64,000 bases of DNA from Sphaerotilus montanus (GTDB lineage: Bacteria; Pseudomonadota; Gammaproteobacteria; Burkholderiales; Burkholderiaceae_C): the NCBI RefSeq assembly GCF_013410775.1, contig NZ_JACCFH010000001.1:2294001-2358000 (forward strand), read 5' to 3'. Made by a program: the position numbers and the translations under genes. The notes beneath the pieces were generated by a model, which saw nothing but the letters and a program-made list of their open reading frames with translations, was not told the DNA's origin and did no database searches. Shown here one piece after another: positions 38,104 through 52,338 of the stretch. The first letter of the stretch is position 1. Every line of letters begins with the position of its first letter.

Positions 38104-41100
38104 ATGCCATCGACGACTGCCCGCGTCCGCGCCCGTGTCCTGATGGAAACGCTGGAGCCGCGCATCCTCTACTCGGCCGATCTGGCGGCGGTGGCAGCCC
38201 TGGCGGGCGGTGACGTCGGGTGGGTGCAGGAGCAGCGGCTGCAAGCCACCACGCAGACTGCGGACCAGACGGTGGTCCGCACCGAGATCGCCTTCGTGGA
38301 CCTCGGCATTCCCGAGGCCCGGTCGCTGGTCGGCGGCCTGCTGGCGGAACGCGTCGCCGGCCGCCCGATCGAGGTGGTCCCCATCGCCGCGGACGAGGAC
38401 GGGCTGGCCGTCATCAGCCGCACGCTGGACGAGCGGCAGGCGGCGGGCGAGACCTTCGATGCGGTCCATGTCTTCAGCCACGGCCAGTCGGGCGTGGTGG
38501 CGCTGGGCACGTCCACGCTCGACGCCGACAGCTTGCTGCGGCGCGCAGGCGAGATCGCCGACTGGGGCAGCGCGCTGAGCGCACAGGCCGACCTGATGCT
38601 CTACGGCTGCGATGTCGCTGCCGGGGCGAACGGGCTGTTCCTGATCGAGGGACTGGCCGCGCTCACCGGCGCCGACGTGGCCGCCAGCGACGACCTGACC
38701 GGCAGCGCCGCCCGCGGTGGCGACTGGCTGCTGGAGCAGCACACCGGCCAGATCGAGGCGACGGTGGCGGCGGATGCCGCGCTGCAGCAGACCTGGGACG
38801 GCGTGCTGGGCAGCGAGACGCAGGTCAACCTCACCACCGCGGGCAACCAGAATACCGGTGCGGAAACCCGTGGCAGCCAGCAGGCCGTGGCGCTGGATGC
38901 TGCCGGCAACTACACCGTCGTGTGGACCAGCGGCGGCCAGGACGGTGGCGGCAAGGGCGTCTATGTGCGCCGCTTCGCCTCCGACGGCACGGCGCTGACG
39001 GGCGAGATCCAGGTCAACACCACCACCGCCAAGGACCAGGAAAACGCCCGCATCGTCGGCGATGCTTCGGGGCAGTTCGCCGTGGTCTGGACCAGCCAGG
39101 ACCAGGACGGCACGACCGCCAGTGTCTACTTCCGCCGATTCGCTGCGAATGGCACCGCGCTGACCGGCGAGATCCGTGCCAACGCCAGCGACAGCGGTGA
39201 CCAGCTCAACGCGGTCATCGGCCTGAATTCCGGCAATGGCGACCTCGTCGTGGCGTGGGAAGGCGATGGTCCGGGTGGTCAGTCGGTCTTCTTCCGCCGT
39301 TTCGCCCAGGACGGCACGGCCCTGGATGCCACGGACCGGGCGGCGGGCACGCTGAACGGAGAGCTGAACCCCGCGGTGGCCATGGACGCGACCGGGCGGT
39401 TTGTCATCGCGTGGAACGACGGGCAGCACATCCGGTTCCAGCGCTACGACGCGGCCGGTGTGGCGGCTGGCGCCCTCACCCAGGTGGACGGACCTGCATC
39501 TGACAGCTTCGGCCCCGCGGTCGCCATCGATGACCAGGGCAACTTTGCCGTGGCGTACAGGGAGCAGTCGACGATGACCGGCCTCTGGGGGCTGTCGTAC
39601 ACGGCGACGGGCACACCGAAGAACGTCTGGTTCTATGCCGACACTGGAGACGCGACCAGTCCGTCGATTGCGCTGGCACCGGACGGTTCAGCGGTGGTGA
39701 CGTACCAGAAATCCGGCGACGGAGACGGCATGGGCATCTACGCCCGCAAGATCAGCGCGAGCGGTGTCGTGCAAGGGGCACCGATTCTGGTCAACCAGAG
39801 CACCGCCAAGGACCAGGTGGCCGCTTCGGTGGCAGTCCGCGACGCCGACCACTTTGTCGTGGCCTGGAGTGGCGATTCGGCCGCCGACAAGGACGGCGTG
39901 TATGCCCGTACCTTCGAACCCGCCAACACGCCCCCGCTGATCACCACCAACGGCGGCGCCAGCACGGCTGCGGTCTCGGTGGCCGAGAACACCACCGCCG
40001 TCACCACCGTTGGCGCAAACGACGTGGACTGGCCGGTCCAGACCATCCGCTATTCGATCGTCGGCGGTGCCGACCAGGCACGGTTTTCGATCGACAGCGC
40101 GAGTGGTGCGCTGCGCTTCGTTGCCGCTCCGGACTTCGAGCAGCCAGCCGATGCAGGTGGCGACAACCTCTACGAGGTCACCGTGCAGGCCAGCGACCTG
40201 CTGCTGGCCACCACGCAGGCCCTCGCGGTCACGGTCACGGATGTGGCGGACCAGATCGTGGCCGAGGCCGACACGGCCACGACCCCGCACGCCACCGCCG
40301 TGTCCATCGACGTGCTGGCCAACGACCGTCTGGGGACGGGCAGCACCTTGACGCTGCTGGACATCCGCCAGCCCGCGCATGGCCAGGCCACGGTGGTCGG
40401 CGGCGAGGTGGTCTACACGCCGGATGCCGGCTTCGTCGGCACCGACACCCTGCAATACCGGGTCGTCGATGGCAGCGAAGGGCTGGCTGCCTACTGGGCA
40501 CTCGACGACGACGTCGGCAGCCTGGCCGGCGAGCCCGGTGCCACGGCGGGGGTCTTTGGCCAGGCACTGCAGTTCGACGGCGTCGACGACCGGGTGGGGC
40601 TGACCGGTGTCACCTACACCAGCGAGTTCACCCTGTCCTACTGGTTCAAGCTGGCCGACAACACCGGCACCGGCTACCGCTACCTCTATGCCGATGGCAC
40701 GGCCGGCGTTCAGAACAGCCTCAATATCTACTTCATCGAGGACGCCACCAGTACCGCGTCCGGCATCAAGAATGTCCTGCGCACCTCGCTGGTCGACAGC
40801 AACGACGGCACGGCCATCACCAACACCTCGGCGCTGGACATCCCGGTCACCGGGCTGCTCGACAACCGGTGGCACCAGTACACGCTGACCACCGTGACGG
40901 GCACGGGCTCGTCCGTCTACATCGACGGCACCCTGCGCGCCATCAGCAGCCAGGGGGGTGACACGCTCACGACGAGCGGCTCGGTGCTGCTGGGGGCCAA
41001 CAGCACGCTCAGTGCCGCGCGCTTCCTGACGGGCGCGCTCGACGATGTGGCGCTCTACCACCACACGACCGCCGCGTCTGCCGTTGCCGCACTGGAGAGC

Positions 41101-44100
41101 GGACCCGGTGCCATCGGCACGGTGACACTCGACGTGGTGCCGGCCAACACGCAGACGCCGGTGATCACCTCGGGTGGCGGCGCAGATGCCGCCACGGTGA
41201 GCGTGGCCGAGAACGGCACCGCGGTCACTGTCGTCACGGCCTATGACACCGACGTTGGCGGGCCGGCCCTGGCCTACACGATCGTTGGCGGTGCAGACCA
41301 GGCCCGGTTCAGCATGGACGCTGCCAGTGGCGCCGTGGTCTTCCGTACCGTGCCGGACTTCGAGCAGCCCGCCGACACCGGCACCGACAACGTCTACGAC
41401 CTCACCGTCCAGGTCAGCGACGGCGTGCACGTCGACACCCAGCAGCTCCGGGTGGTGGTCACTGACGCGAACGAGTACGCGGTCTCGCCGATCACCGACG
41501 CCGATCCCGGCACCGAGGCGGTCGACGAAAACGCCGCGATCGGCACCACGGTCGGCTTCACCGCCAGCGCGGTCGATGCCGATGGCACGACCAGCGCCGT
41601 CACCTATTCGCTGGACGATTCGGCTGGCGGGCGCTTCGCGATCGACGCCACCACTGGCGTGGTGAAGGTGGCGGGCCTGCTGGATGCCGAGACCGCCAGC
41701 AGCCACACCCTGCTCGTGCGCGCCGCCTCGATCGACGGCAGCAACCAGACGCTGCAGGTCACGGTCGCCGTGCGCGATCTCGACGAAGCGCGCGTGACCA
41801 CCCCGGTCGACGCCGATGGGGCGCCGAACACCGTGTCGGAGCGTGCGGCCATCGACAGCGCTGTCGGTCTCACCGCCTCGGCCGTGGACGCGGACGCGAC
41901 GAACAACACCGTCACCTACACGCTCACGGACAACGCGGGCGGGCGGTTTGCCATCGACGCCAGTTCCGGCGTGGTCACGGTGGCGAGCGCGCTCGATGCC
42001 GAAACCGCGCTGAGCCACACGGTCACCGTGCAGGCCAGGTCCACCGACGGCAGCGTGGCGAGCCAGAGCTTCACCATCGTGGTGCAGGACGTCAACGAGT
42101 CGGCGATCGGCGCGGTCACGGATCTGAACAGCGCGGCAGAGTCGGTGCGCGAAGACGCGGTGATCGGGACGGCGGTCGGCTTCCAGGCCCATGCCGTCGA
42201 CGCGGATGCGACCAACCACACCATCACCTACGCGCTGGCGCTGAACTATGGCAACCGCTTCGCGATCGATGCCGCCAGTGGCGTGGTCACGGTGGCCGCC
42301 GCGCTGGACGCTGAAACCACGCCGGGCTATCTGCTGCTGGTGCGGGCGGTGTCGAGCGACGGCAGCTTCAGCTCGCGCTGGCTGGGGATCGGGGTGCAGG
42401 ACGTCAACGAGTTCAGCGTCACCGCGCCCATCGATGCCAACAGCGCCACCAACGCGGTCAATGACAACGCGGCCGTCGACACGCGGGTCGGCATCATCGC
42501 GTCGGCGCGTGACGCCGACGCCACGCGGAACCAGATCACCTATGCGCTGGCGGACGATGCGGCCGGCCGGTTCAAGATCGATTCGGGTACGGGTGTGGTG
42601 AGGCTGGCACGCAGCGTGGCGGCCGACAGCGGCAGCACGCTGAACCTCGTGCTGCAGGCCACCTCGGCCGACGGCAGTGTCGCGACCCAGGCGCTCACGG
42701 TCGCCGTGAGCCAGACCAATCTGTATGCGCCGGTGATCCAGTCCGACGGTGGCAGCACTTCGGCGGCCCTCGCCGTGCAGGAGAACAGCAGCGGCCCGGT
42801 CACGACCGTGGTGGCCACCGATGCCGACGTGTCCGGCGTGCCATTGAGTTACCAGATCGTCGGTGGCGCGGATGCCGCCCGTTTCACGCTGGACGCGGGC
42901 ACGGGTGTGTTGCGCTTCGTCGCTACTCCGGATGCAGAGCAGCCGATCGATGCTGGGGGTGACAACCGCTACGACCTGATCGTCGAAGCCAGTGACGGCG
43001 TCCGCGTCGATACCCAGACGCTGAGCGTGGTGGTGCAGGACGTCAACGAGGCGGCCATCAGTGCGCTCGCCGACGTGAATCTGGCGGCCGACACGGTGCA
43101 GGAAAATGCGGCGATCGGCACGGTGGTGGGCGTGCAGGCCCTGGCGGGCGACAGCGACGCGACGAACAACACCGTCACCTACACGCTCGGTGACACCGCG
43201 GGCGGCCGGTTCGCGATCGACGCCAGCACGGGCGTGGTGACGGTGGCGGGCCTGCTGGACGCCGAGGCTGCGCTGAGCCACACGATTCTCGTGCGTGCAG
43301 CATCAAGCGACGGCAGCGCGACGACGCTGGCGCTGACCATCGGGGTGCTGGACGTCAACGAATATGGCGTCGGTGCCATCACCGACGCCGATGGGCAGGC
43401 CAACAGCGTACGAGAGGATGATCCGGTCGGCACCACCGTCGGCCTGACCGCGCAGGCGCAGGACCTCGACGCGACCGCCAATGCCGTCACCTACTCGCTC
43501 GCCGATGATGCGGGCGGGCGCTTCGCCATCGACGAGACCACCGGCGTCGTTACCATCGCCCAGGCGCTGGACGCCGAGGCGGCGCAGAGCCACGGCATCG
43601 TGGTGCGCGCGCTGTCGGCCGATGGCAGCGTGCAGACACAGGCGTTCAGCATCGCGGTGCGCGATGTGGACGAGTTCGATCTGGTCGCGATCAACGACGT
43701 GGACGGTGCTGCCAATGCCGTGGCGGAGAACGCCGCGGTCGGCACGCGGGTGGGGATCACCGCGCAGTCGGTCGATGCCGATGTGACGAACAACAGCGTC
43801 ACCTATTCGCTCGACGACACGGCGGGCGGCCGGTTCGCGATCGACGCTGGCACGGGCGTAGTGACGGTGGCCGGCTTGCTGGACGCCGAGACGGCGCTGA
43901 GCCACACGATTCTCGTGCGTGCAGCATCAAGCGACGGCAGCACGACGACGCTGGCGCTGACCATCGCGGTGCAAGACGTCAACGAATACGGCGTCGGTGC
44001 CATCACCGACGCCGATGCGCAGGCGAACAGCGTGCGCGAGGATGATCCGGTCGGCACCACCGTCGGCCTGACCGCACAGGCGCAGGACCTCGACGCGACC

Positions 44101-47100
44101 GCCAATGCCGTCACCTATTCGCTCAGTGACAACGCAGGCGGGCGCTTCGCCATCGACGCCACCACCGGCGTGGTCACCATTGCCCAGGCGCTGGACGCCG
44201 AAGTGGCGCAGAGCCACAGCATCGTGGTGCGCGCGCTGTCGACCGATGGCAGCGTGCAGACGCAGGCGTTCAGCATCGCGGTGCGCGATGTGGACGAGTT
44301 CGATCTGGTCGCGATCAACGACGTGGACGGTGCTGCCAATGCCGTGGCGGAAAACGCCGCGGTCGGCACACGGGTGGGGCTCACTGCGCAATCGGTCGAC
44401 GCGGACGCGACCAGCCACACCGTGGCCTACGCGCTGCTCGACAGCGCGGGTGGGCACTTCGCGATCGACGCCACCACGGGCGTGATCACGGTGGCGGGCG
44501 CGCTCGATGCCGAGATGGCGCTGGCGCACACGCTGGTCGTGCAGGCCACCTCGGCCGACGGCAGCCTGTGGACACAGGCCTTCACCGTGCGCGTGACGGA
44601 TGTGGACGAGTTCGATCTGGTCGCGGTCAGCGACACCGATGCGGCCCGCGACGCCGTGGCGGAAAACGCCGCGGTCGGCACGGCCGTGGGCTTGCGGGCC
44701 GGGTCGGTGGATGCAGACGTGACGACCCATGGCATCACCTACACGCTGGACGACTCGGCCGGCGGGTGCTTCGCGGTCGACGCGGCGACCGGCGTGGTGA
44801 CGCTGGCGCGCGCGGTGCCGGACGAGGGCGTGGCCACACGCACGGTCGTGCTGCGCGCCACCTCGGCCGATGGCAGCACGGTGGCCGCGTCGTTCGACAT
44901 CGCCATCCTGCCGGTCAACGAACAGGCGCCGGTGATCGACTCGGACGGCGGGGGCGCGAGCGCCGCGCTCGTGGTCGACGAGGGGCAGATGGCCGTGGCC
45001 CAGGTGCTGGCGCACGACGACGATCTGCCCGCCGACACGCTGCGCTACCGCATCGCTGGAGGCGCCGATGCGGCCCTGTTCACGCTCGATGCGTCGACGG
45101 GCGTGTTGCGCTTTGCCGCGGCCCCCGATGCCGAAGCGCCGCGCGACCAGGGCGCCGACAACGTCTACGAGGTGCGCATCCAGGTCAGCGACGGTCTGCA
45201 CACGGACGAACAGGCCCTGCGCATCACCGTGCAGCCGCTCAACGACACGGCGCCGGTGATCACCAGCGACGGCGGCGGCGCCACGGCGGTGCGCTACGTC
45301 GCCGAGAACGCACTGGCGGTGACGCAGGTGCAGGCCCGCGATGCCGACTGGCCCATCGACACGCTGACCTACGCTGTGTCCGGCGGCGCGGACGCCGCGC
45401 TGTTCACGGTCGATGCCACCACCGGTGCGTTGCGCTGGCGTGCCGCGCCGGACCGCGAGACGCCCCGCGACGCGGGCGCCGATGGCGTCTACGACGTGAC
45501 CGTCCGCGTGAGCGACGGGCTGCACACGGCGTCGCAGTCGCTGACGGTGGTGGTGGACAACGTCGACGAAGCGCCGCGGCTCGACACCAATGCGCTGGCG
45601 GTTCTCGAAGGCGGCATGGCCCGGCCGGTGCTGCTGGCCAGCGATGTCGACACGCCCGCTGCGGCGCTGGTCTACACGGTGCAGGACCTGACGGGGGGCC
45701 GCTTCGAGCAGGCCACCGCACCAGGCGTGGCGGTCACGCGCTTCACGCAGGCCGAGGTCGATGCCGGCGCGATCCGCCTTGTCGCCGATGGCCACGAGGC
45801 CGCCCCGGCCTACCGGCTGGTGCTGGCCGATGCCACGACCACGCTGGCGCCGCAGGCTGCGCAGGTGGCGTTCACGCCCGTGAACGATGCGCCGGTGAGC
45901 GCCGTGGTCGATCTCGGCACGGTCGACGAGGACACGGCGCGCGTGATCACCGTGGCGGACCTGCTCGCCGGTGCCAGCGATGCCGAGGGCGATGCGCTGT
46001 CGGTGTCGACCCTGCGGCTGACGGGCGGCGACGGCGTGCTGGTCGACCTGGGCGGCGGCCGCTGGCGCTTCGATCCGGCCGCGGACTGGCACGGTGCGGT
46101 GACACTGGCGGGCGAGGTGAGCGACGGGCAGGCGGGCGTGGCGCTGGTGGCGACGCTGCAGGTGCGCGCCGTCAACGACGCGCCGCGCATCACCAGCAGC
46201 GGCGGCGCGGTCACGCTGGCGCTCGACCAGGCGGAAAACACCCCCGAGGTCACCACGGTGGTCGGCGCGGACGTCGATGCCGACGCGCCGCTGCACTACG
46301 CGGTGGTGGGTGGCGCCGATGCGGCGCGCTTCCAGATCGACGCGGCGACAGGCGTGCTGGCCTTCCGCCAGGCCCCGGACCGTGAGCAAGCCGCCGACGC
46401 CGATGGCGACAACCGCTACGACGTGCTGGTGGAGGTGAGTGACGGAGCCCTGACGGCGCAGCAGGCCTTGCAGATCACGGTGACCAACATCGACGAGGCG
46501 CCGGTGGTGATGCACAACGTCGCGCTGATCTCCGATGGCCGGGTCACGCTCGTGCTGCACGCCAGCGACCAGGACACCCCGGCGACCGCGCTGACCTACC
46601 GGGTGGACAGCGTGCAGGGCGGGCAGTTCGAGCTGTCGGCCGCGCCCGGACAGGCGGTGACCATGTTCACGCAGGCGGATCTGGACGCTGCCCGCGTCAC
46701 CTGGGTCGCGCCCGTCGGCAGCACGGCCACGGCCTTCGCGCTGCGCCTGAGCGATGGCCATTCGGAGGTGCGGATCGGTTCGCCGACACCGCAGCGCCAG
46801 GCGGTCGAGGCCGCCGAGATGACGCTGGTGGCTGTGGCTGCAGGGGACACCAGCGCAGCGCCTTCGGCCGGCGACAGTGCCGCCGCGACGACCGCCGCGC
46901 CGGTGGCCGCGGTCGCTCGGCGGAGCGACCCTGTGCTGCCACCACCGGCAGACAGCGCGGGTGATGACGCACTCGGTCTCGGTGCGCGCATGGCCGAGGA
47001 CGCTGGTTCAGCACGTGGCGGTGGCGTGCGGCCGGCGGCGGTCGATGCGCCGGTGATCCGTTCGACGGCGGTCCGCGCTGCCGCCGTGGCCGAGCCGCCA

Positions 47101-47564
47101 GCGGAGGTGGCACTGGACCTGCCGTCGGAGGGCGCCGAAGCGCCGAGGCGGCTGGTGACCGACATGGACCTCTGGGGTTCGCGCAACGGCACCTCGCTGG
47201 CCGAACAGATGGACCGCCTGCGCCAGGAAGTCGCCGATGCCCAGCAGGCCGGCATGGTCTCGCTGGCCTCGACGGCGCTGGTCTCGACCGGCCTGTCGGT
47301 GGGCTACGTGATCTGGCTGGTGCGCGGCGGGGTGCTGATGACCAGCCTGATGTCGGTCGTGCCGGCCTGGGCGGGCATGGACCCGCTGCCGGTGCTGGCC
47401 GAGATGCGCCGCCACGCGGCAGACGGCCTCGCGACCGACCGCACCGATGACGACGGTGACAGCGGCGATGACCCGATCGAGCAGCTCTTCAGCAAGGCCC
47501 GTCGCCTGCTCGTCCGCCCGGCGGCCGGATCGCCAGTCGCCCCTGAACCGCCCGAGGGCTCCGC

Positions 47565-47568
<4 letters not shown>
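38104..47568 (+). CDS. Giant LEPR-XLL / DUF4347 / cadherin-like repeat protein
   Basis: 3154 residues. The start METLEPRILYSADL (residues 14-27) is the LEPR-XLL motif found at the N-terminus of very long bacterial surface proteins; no ordinary signal peptide is seen. DUF4347 covers about 60-235 ('VHVFSHGQSG', 'MLYGCDVAAG'). Seven 45-60-residue repeats with a VVW...VYxRRF pattern (237-608) suggest a beta-propeller. Then come a cadherin-like repeat, a VLAND/GFVGTD Ig-like unit, a LamG-like domain (about 791-1005) and an array of cadherin-like repeats of about 104 residues (1010-2800) with DVNE and GRFAID motifs. A Pro/Ala-rich linker and a hydrophobic segment at about 3059-3095 end the protein with a short charged tail. 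No RTX motifs. Probably an adhesin or surface sensor, anchored by its C-terminus. Confidence 0.88.
41136..46500 (+). repeat. Tandem cadherin-like repeats, mostly 312-bp period
   Basis: In-frame coding repeats inside the giant gene. Between about 41292 and 44738 the period is close to 312 bp (104 residues), each unit carrying the D-x-D-A-T-x-N...VTY...GGRFAID...GVVTVA...LDAE...SHT pattern. Units before and after this are variants of different length with a GGADAARF pattern. This is protein repeat structure, not a mobile or CRISPR array. Confidence 0.85.
43179..44426 (+). repeat. Recent 624-bp tandem duplication in the repeat array
   Basis: 43179-43802 and 43803-44426 each hold two 312-bp units, and the two halves match closely even at silent positions (for example an identical stretch spanning CACACGATTCTCGTGCGTGC). 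Neighbouring units are much more diverged. This indicates recent duplication or gene conversion by two units. Confidence 0.8.
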
Positions 47569-50114
<2,546 letters not shown>

Positions 50115-50124
50115 GAACCCGCGC

Positions 50125-51918
50125 ATGTCTGCACCACAAACGTCCGCTCCGCTCGCTCCGTCCGAACCGGTCCATCCGTCCCAGCCGACGCTGTCGGACG
50201 TGACCATCATGATGGTCGATGACGAACCGATGATGACCGACGTCGCCCAGGCCTATCTGGAGGACGCCGGCTACACCCGCTTCGTCGCGGTCCACGAGCC
50301 GCTGCAGGCGATGGAGACCGCCCGCGCGCAGCGGCCGGGGCTGATCCTGCTCGACCTGATGATGCCGGAGCTGAACGGCTTCGACCTGCTGCGCCTGATC
50401 CGCCTGGACGAGCGGCTGCGCTACACGCCGGTGATCGTGCTGACGGCGGCCAGCGACCCGGCCAGCAAGCTGCGCGCGCTGGAGCTGGGCGCGACCGAGT
50501 TCCTCTCCAAGCCGGTGGACGCCAGCGAGCTGAAGATCCGCGTGCGCAACAGCCTGGCCTTCAAGGTCTACCAGGACCGGCTCGCCAACGACGACCCGCT
50601 CACCGGCCTGCCGAACCGGCGTGTCTTCGTCGAGCAGCTCAAGGCGGGGCTGGTGCGCGCCCGCTACAGCCACGGCACGCTGGCGCTGCTGCACCTCAAC
50701 CTCGACCGCTTCCGCCAGATCAACGACACCCTGGGCCACGGCACGGGCGATCTGCTGCTGGTGGCCGTGGCCGAGCGGCTGCGCCAGACCACCCGCTCCA
50801 CCCACAGCCTGCTCGGCCAGCGCCTGGGGGATGCACCCTTCCTGGCGCGGCTCGGGGGCGACGAATTCGCGCTGCTGATGCCCGACATTCCGTCGCCCGA
50901 AGCGGCCAGCCGGGTGGCGCGCCAGGTGCTGGACGCCTTGTCGCGCTCCTTCCATGTCGATGGCCAGGATGTCTACCTGACGCCCAGCATCGGCATCTCG
51001 ATCTTCCCCGACGACGGCGCCGACGACGCCTCGCTGCTGCGCACGGCGGGCGTGGCGATGCAGCACGTCAAGGCCAGCGGGCGCAACGGCGTCGAGTTCT
51101 ACAGCGAGAAGATCAACACCGTCTCGGTGGAGCGGCTGCTGCTGGAGACGCAGCTGCGCGGCGCCATCGAGCGCGGCGAGCTGGTGCTGCACTACCAGCC
51201 CAAGGTCGATCTGCGCACCGGCCACATCGTCGGTGCCGAGGCGCTGCTGCGCTGGCAGCACCCGACGCTGGGCCTGGTGGCGCCGGGGCGCTTCATCCCG
51301 ATCGCGGAGGAGTGCGGGCTGATCGTCGAGATCGGCGAATGGGTGATCCAGCGCGCCTGCGCGCAGCTGGCGCAGTGGCGGGCCGAGCACCGGCTGGCGG
51401 TGCGCGTGGCGGTGAACGTGGCGCGGCACAGCGTGGTGTCCGGCACGCTGCTCGACACCACGCGCGACGCGCTGCAGCGCCACCGTGTGCCGGCCAGGCA
51501 GCTCATCCTCGAACTCACCGAGAGCATGCTGATGGACCGCGTCGAGACCACCGCGGCCAAGCTGCATGCGCTGCGGGCGCTAGGGGTGGAGCTGTCGATC
51601 GACGACTTCGGCACCGGCTACTCCTCGATGAGCTACCTCAAGCAGTTCCCAGTGCAGGAACTCAAGATCGACCGCTCCTTCGTCAAGGGCACGCCCGACG
51701 ACCGCACCGACACCGCCATCGTGCGGGCGCTGGTGGTGCTGGGCCACAGCCTGGGCATGCGCGTGGTGGCCGAAGGCGTGGAGACCGAGGAGCAGCGCGT
51801 CGCCATGCAGACGCTGCGCTGCGACTGCTACCAGGGCTTCCTGTGCAGCCCGGCACTCCCCGCCGCCGACTTCATCCAGAAGGTCCGCGAGGTCAACGGC
51901 CAGCCGGCCCGCGCCTGA
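50125..51918 (+). CDS. Response regulator with GGDEF and EAL domains (c-di-GMP turnover)
   Basis: 597 residues from the ATG at 50125; an in-frame TTG at 50107 is the alternative. The receiver domain (about 24-145) has the acidic pair DDE at 32-34, phosphoacceptor D77 (LLDLMMPELNG) and K in 'LSKPVD'. The GGDEF domain carries an intact GGDEF at 244-248. The EAL domain carries E372-A373-L374 in AEALLRW and the loop 6 motif 'DDFGTGYSS', so both synthesis and hydrolysis of c-di-GMP are possible; net activity cannot be read from the sequence. It is the last gene of the operon, 10 bases after the kinase, its probable phosphodonor. It overlaps the convergent rhodanese gene by 26 bases. Confidence 0.92.
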   Translation: MSAPQTSAPLAPSEPVHPSQPTLSDVTIMMVDDEPMMTDVAQAYLEDAGYTRFVAVHEPLQAMETARAQRPGLILLDLMMPELNGFDLLRLIRLDERLRYTPVIVLTAASDPASKLRALELGATEFLSKPVDASELKIRVRNSLAFKVYQDRLANDDPLTGLPNRRVFVEQLKAGLVRARYSHGTLALLHLNLDRFRQINDTLGHGTGDLLLVAVAERLRQTTRSTHSLLGQRLGDAPFLARLGGDEFALLMPDIPSPEAASRVARQVLDALSRSFHVDGQDVYLTPSIGISIFPDDGADDASLLRTAGVAMQHVKASGRNGVEFYSEKINTVSVERLLLETQLRGAIERGELVLHYQPKVDLRTGHIVGAEALLRWQHPTLGLVAPGRFIPIAEECGLIVEIGEWVIQRACAQLAQWRAEHRLAVRVAVNVARHSVVSGTLLDTTRDALQRHRVPARQLILELTESMLMDRVETTAAKLHALRALGVELSIDDFGTGYSSMSYLKQFPVQELKIDRSFVKGTPDDRTDTAIVRALVVLGHSLGMRVVAEGVETEEQRVAMQTLRCDCYQGFLCSPALPAADFIQKVREVNGQPARA

Positions 51919-52228
51919 TCGGCCGGCCGAGCTGCATCGACAGGACGCCCACGCCGCCACCGTTGCGGACCTGCGTGTAGCCCAGCTGCTGCAGCAGCTG
52001 GCAGGCCATGCCCGAGCGCATGCCCGACTGGCAGTACAGCAGCAGCGGGGTCGCCGGATCCGGCACGGCGCGGGCGATGGTCTGCGCGAGCTGGTCCAGC
52101 GGCAGGCTGAGCGCGCCGTCGATGTGGCCGCCCGCGAATTCGCCCTCGCTGCGCACATCGATCAGCTGTTCGGTGGCCGGCACGGTGGCAGCGGTGGAGG
52201 TGGGGGGAGTGCGGTTGAACCAGCCCAT
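51893..52228 (-). CDS. Rhodanese-domain protein (sulfurtransferase)
   Basis: 111 residues from the ATG at 52228 (MGWFNRTPPTS); starts further up at 52270 or 52282 run into the operator region. Single rhodanese domain with DVRSEGEFAGGHIDGAL near residue 24 and an active-site loop LLYCQSGMRSG, with persulfide-forming C66. No signal peptide, so cytoplasmic transfer or detoxification of sulfane sulfur is likely. It is divergent from the SoxH-like gene and shares with it an AT-rich inverted repeat at 52271-52292, suggesting sulfur-responsive control with the sox genes. Its 3' end overlaps the GGDEF-EAL gene. Confidence 0.9.
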   Translation of the reverse strand: MGWFNRTPPTSTAATVPATEQLIDVRSEGEFAGGHIDGALSLPLDQLAQTIARAVPDPATPLLLYCQSGMRSGMACQLLQQLGYTQVRNGGGVGVLSMQLGRPIRRGPAGR

Positions 52229-52270
52229 GGGCAACTTTCTCGTGTTGTGCGGCAGGAAGGTGAACGCCAT

Positions 52271-52292
52271 AATATCAGCCAATAACGATATT
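52271..52292. promoter_or_regulatory. AT-rich inverted repeat, probable ArsR/SoxR-type operator
   Basis: AATATC (52271-52276), ten bases, GATATT (52287-52292): a perfect dyad in otherwise GC-rich DNA, between the divergent rhodanese and SoxH-like genes. The flank contains ATCTAAATA on the minus strand (52289-52297), repeated before the ArsR gene. Likely target of the sulfur-responsive repressor encoded at 53566. Confidence 0.55.
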
Positions 52293-52338
52293 TAGATGGA
52301 TCCCGACGCCGGGGTTCAGCCCTTCGCCGGAGACTTCG

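Noticed and set aside
39688-43281. Very long open frame on the minus strand opposite the giant gene (about 1200 codons), with another at 43927-46761
   Set aside because: It is the antisense shadow of the GC-rich, repetitive giant gene; its repeats mirror the 312-bp period and the protein shows no family motif.
41136-45038. Regular repeats that could be mistaken for a CRISPR array or satellite
   Set aside because: Period of 312 bp, in frame, encoding cadherin-like domains without spacers.
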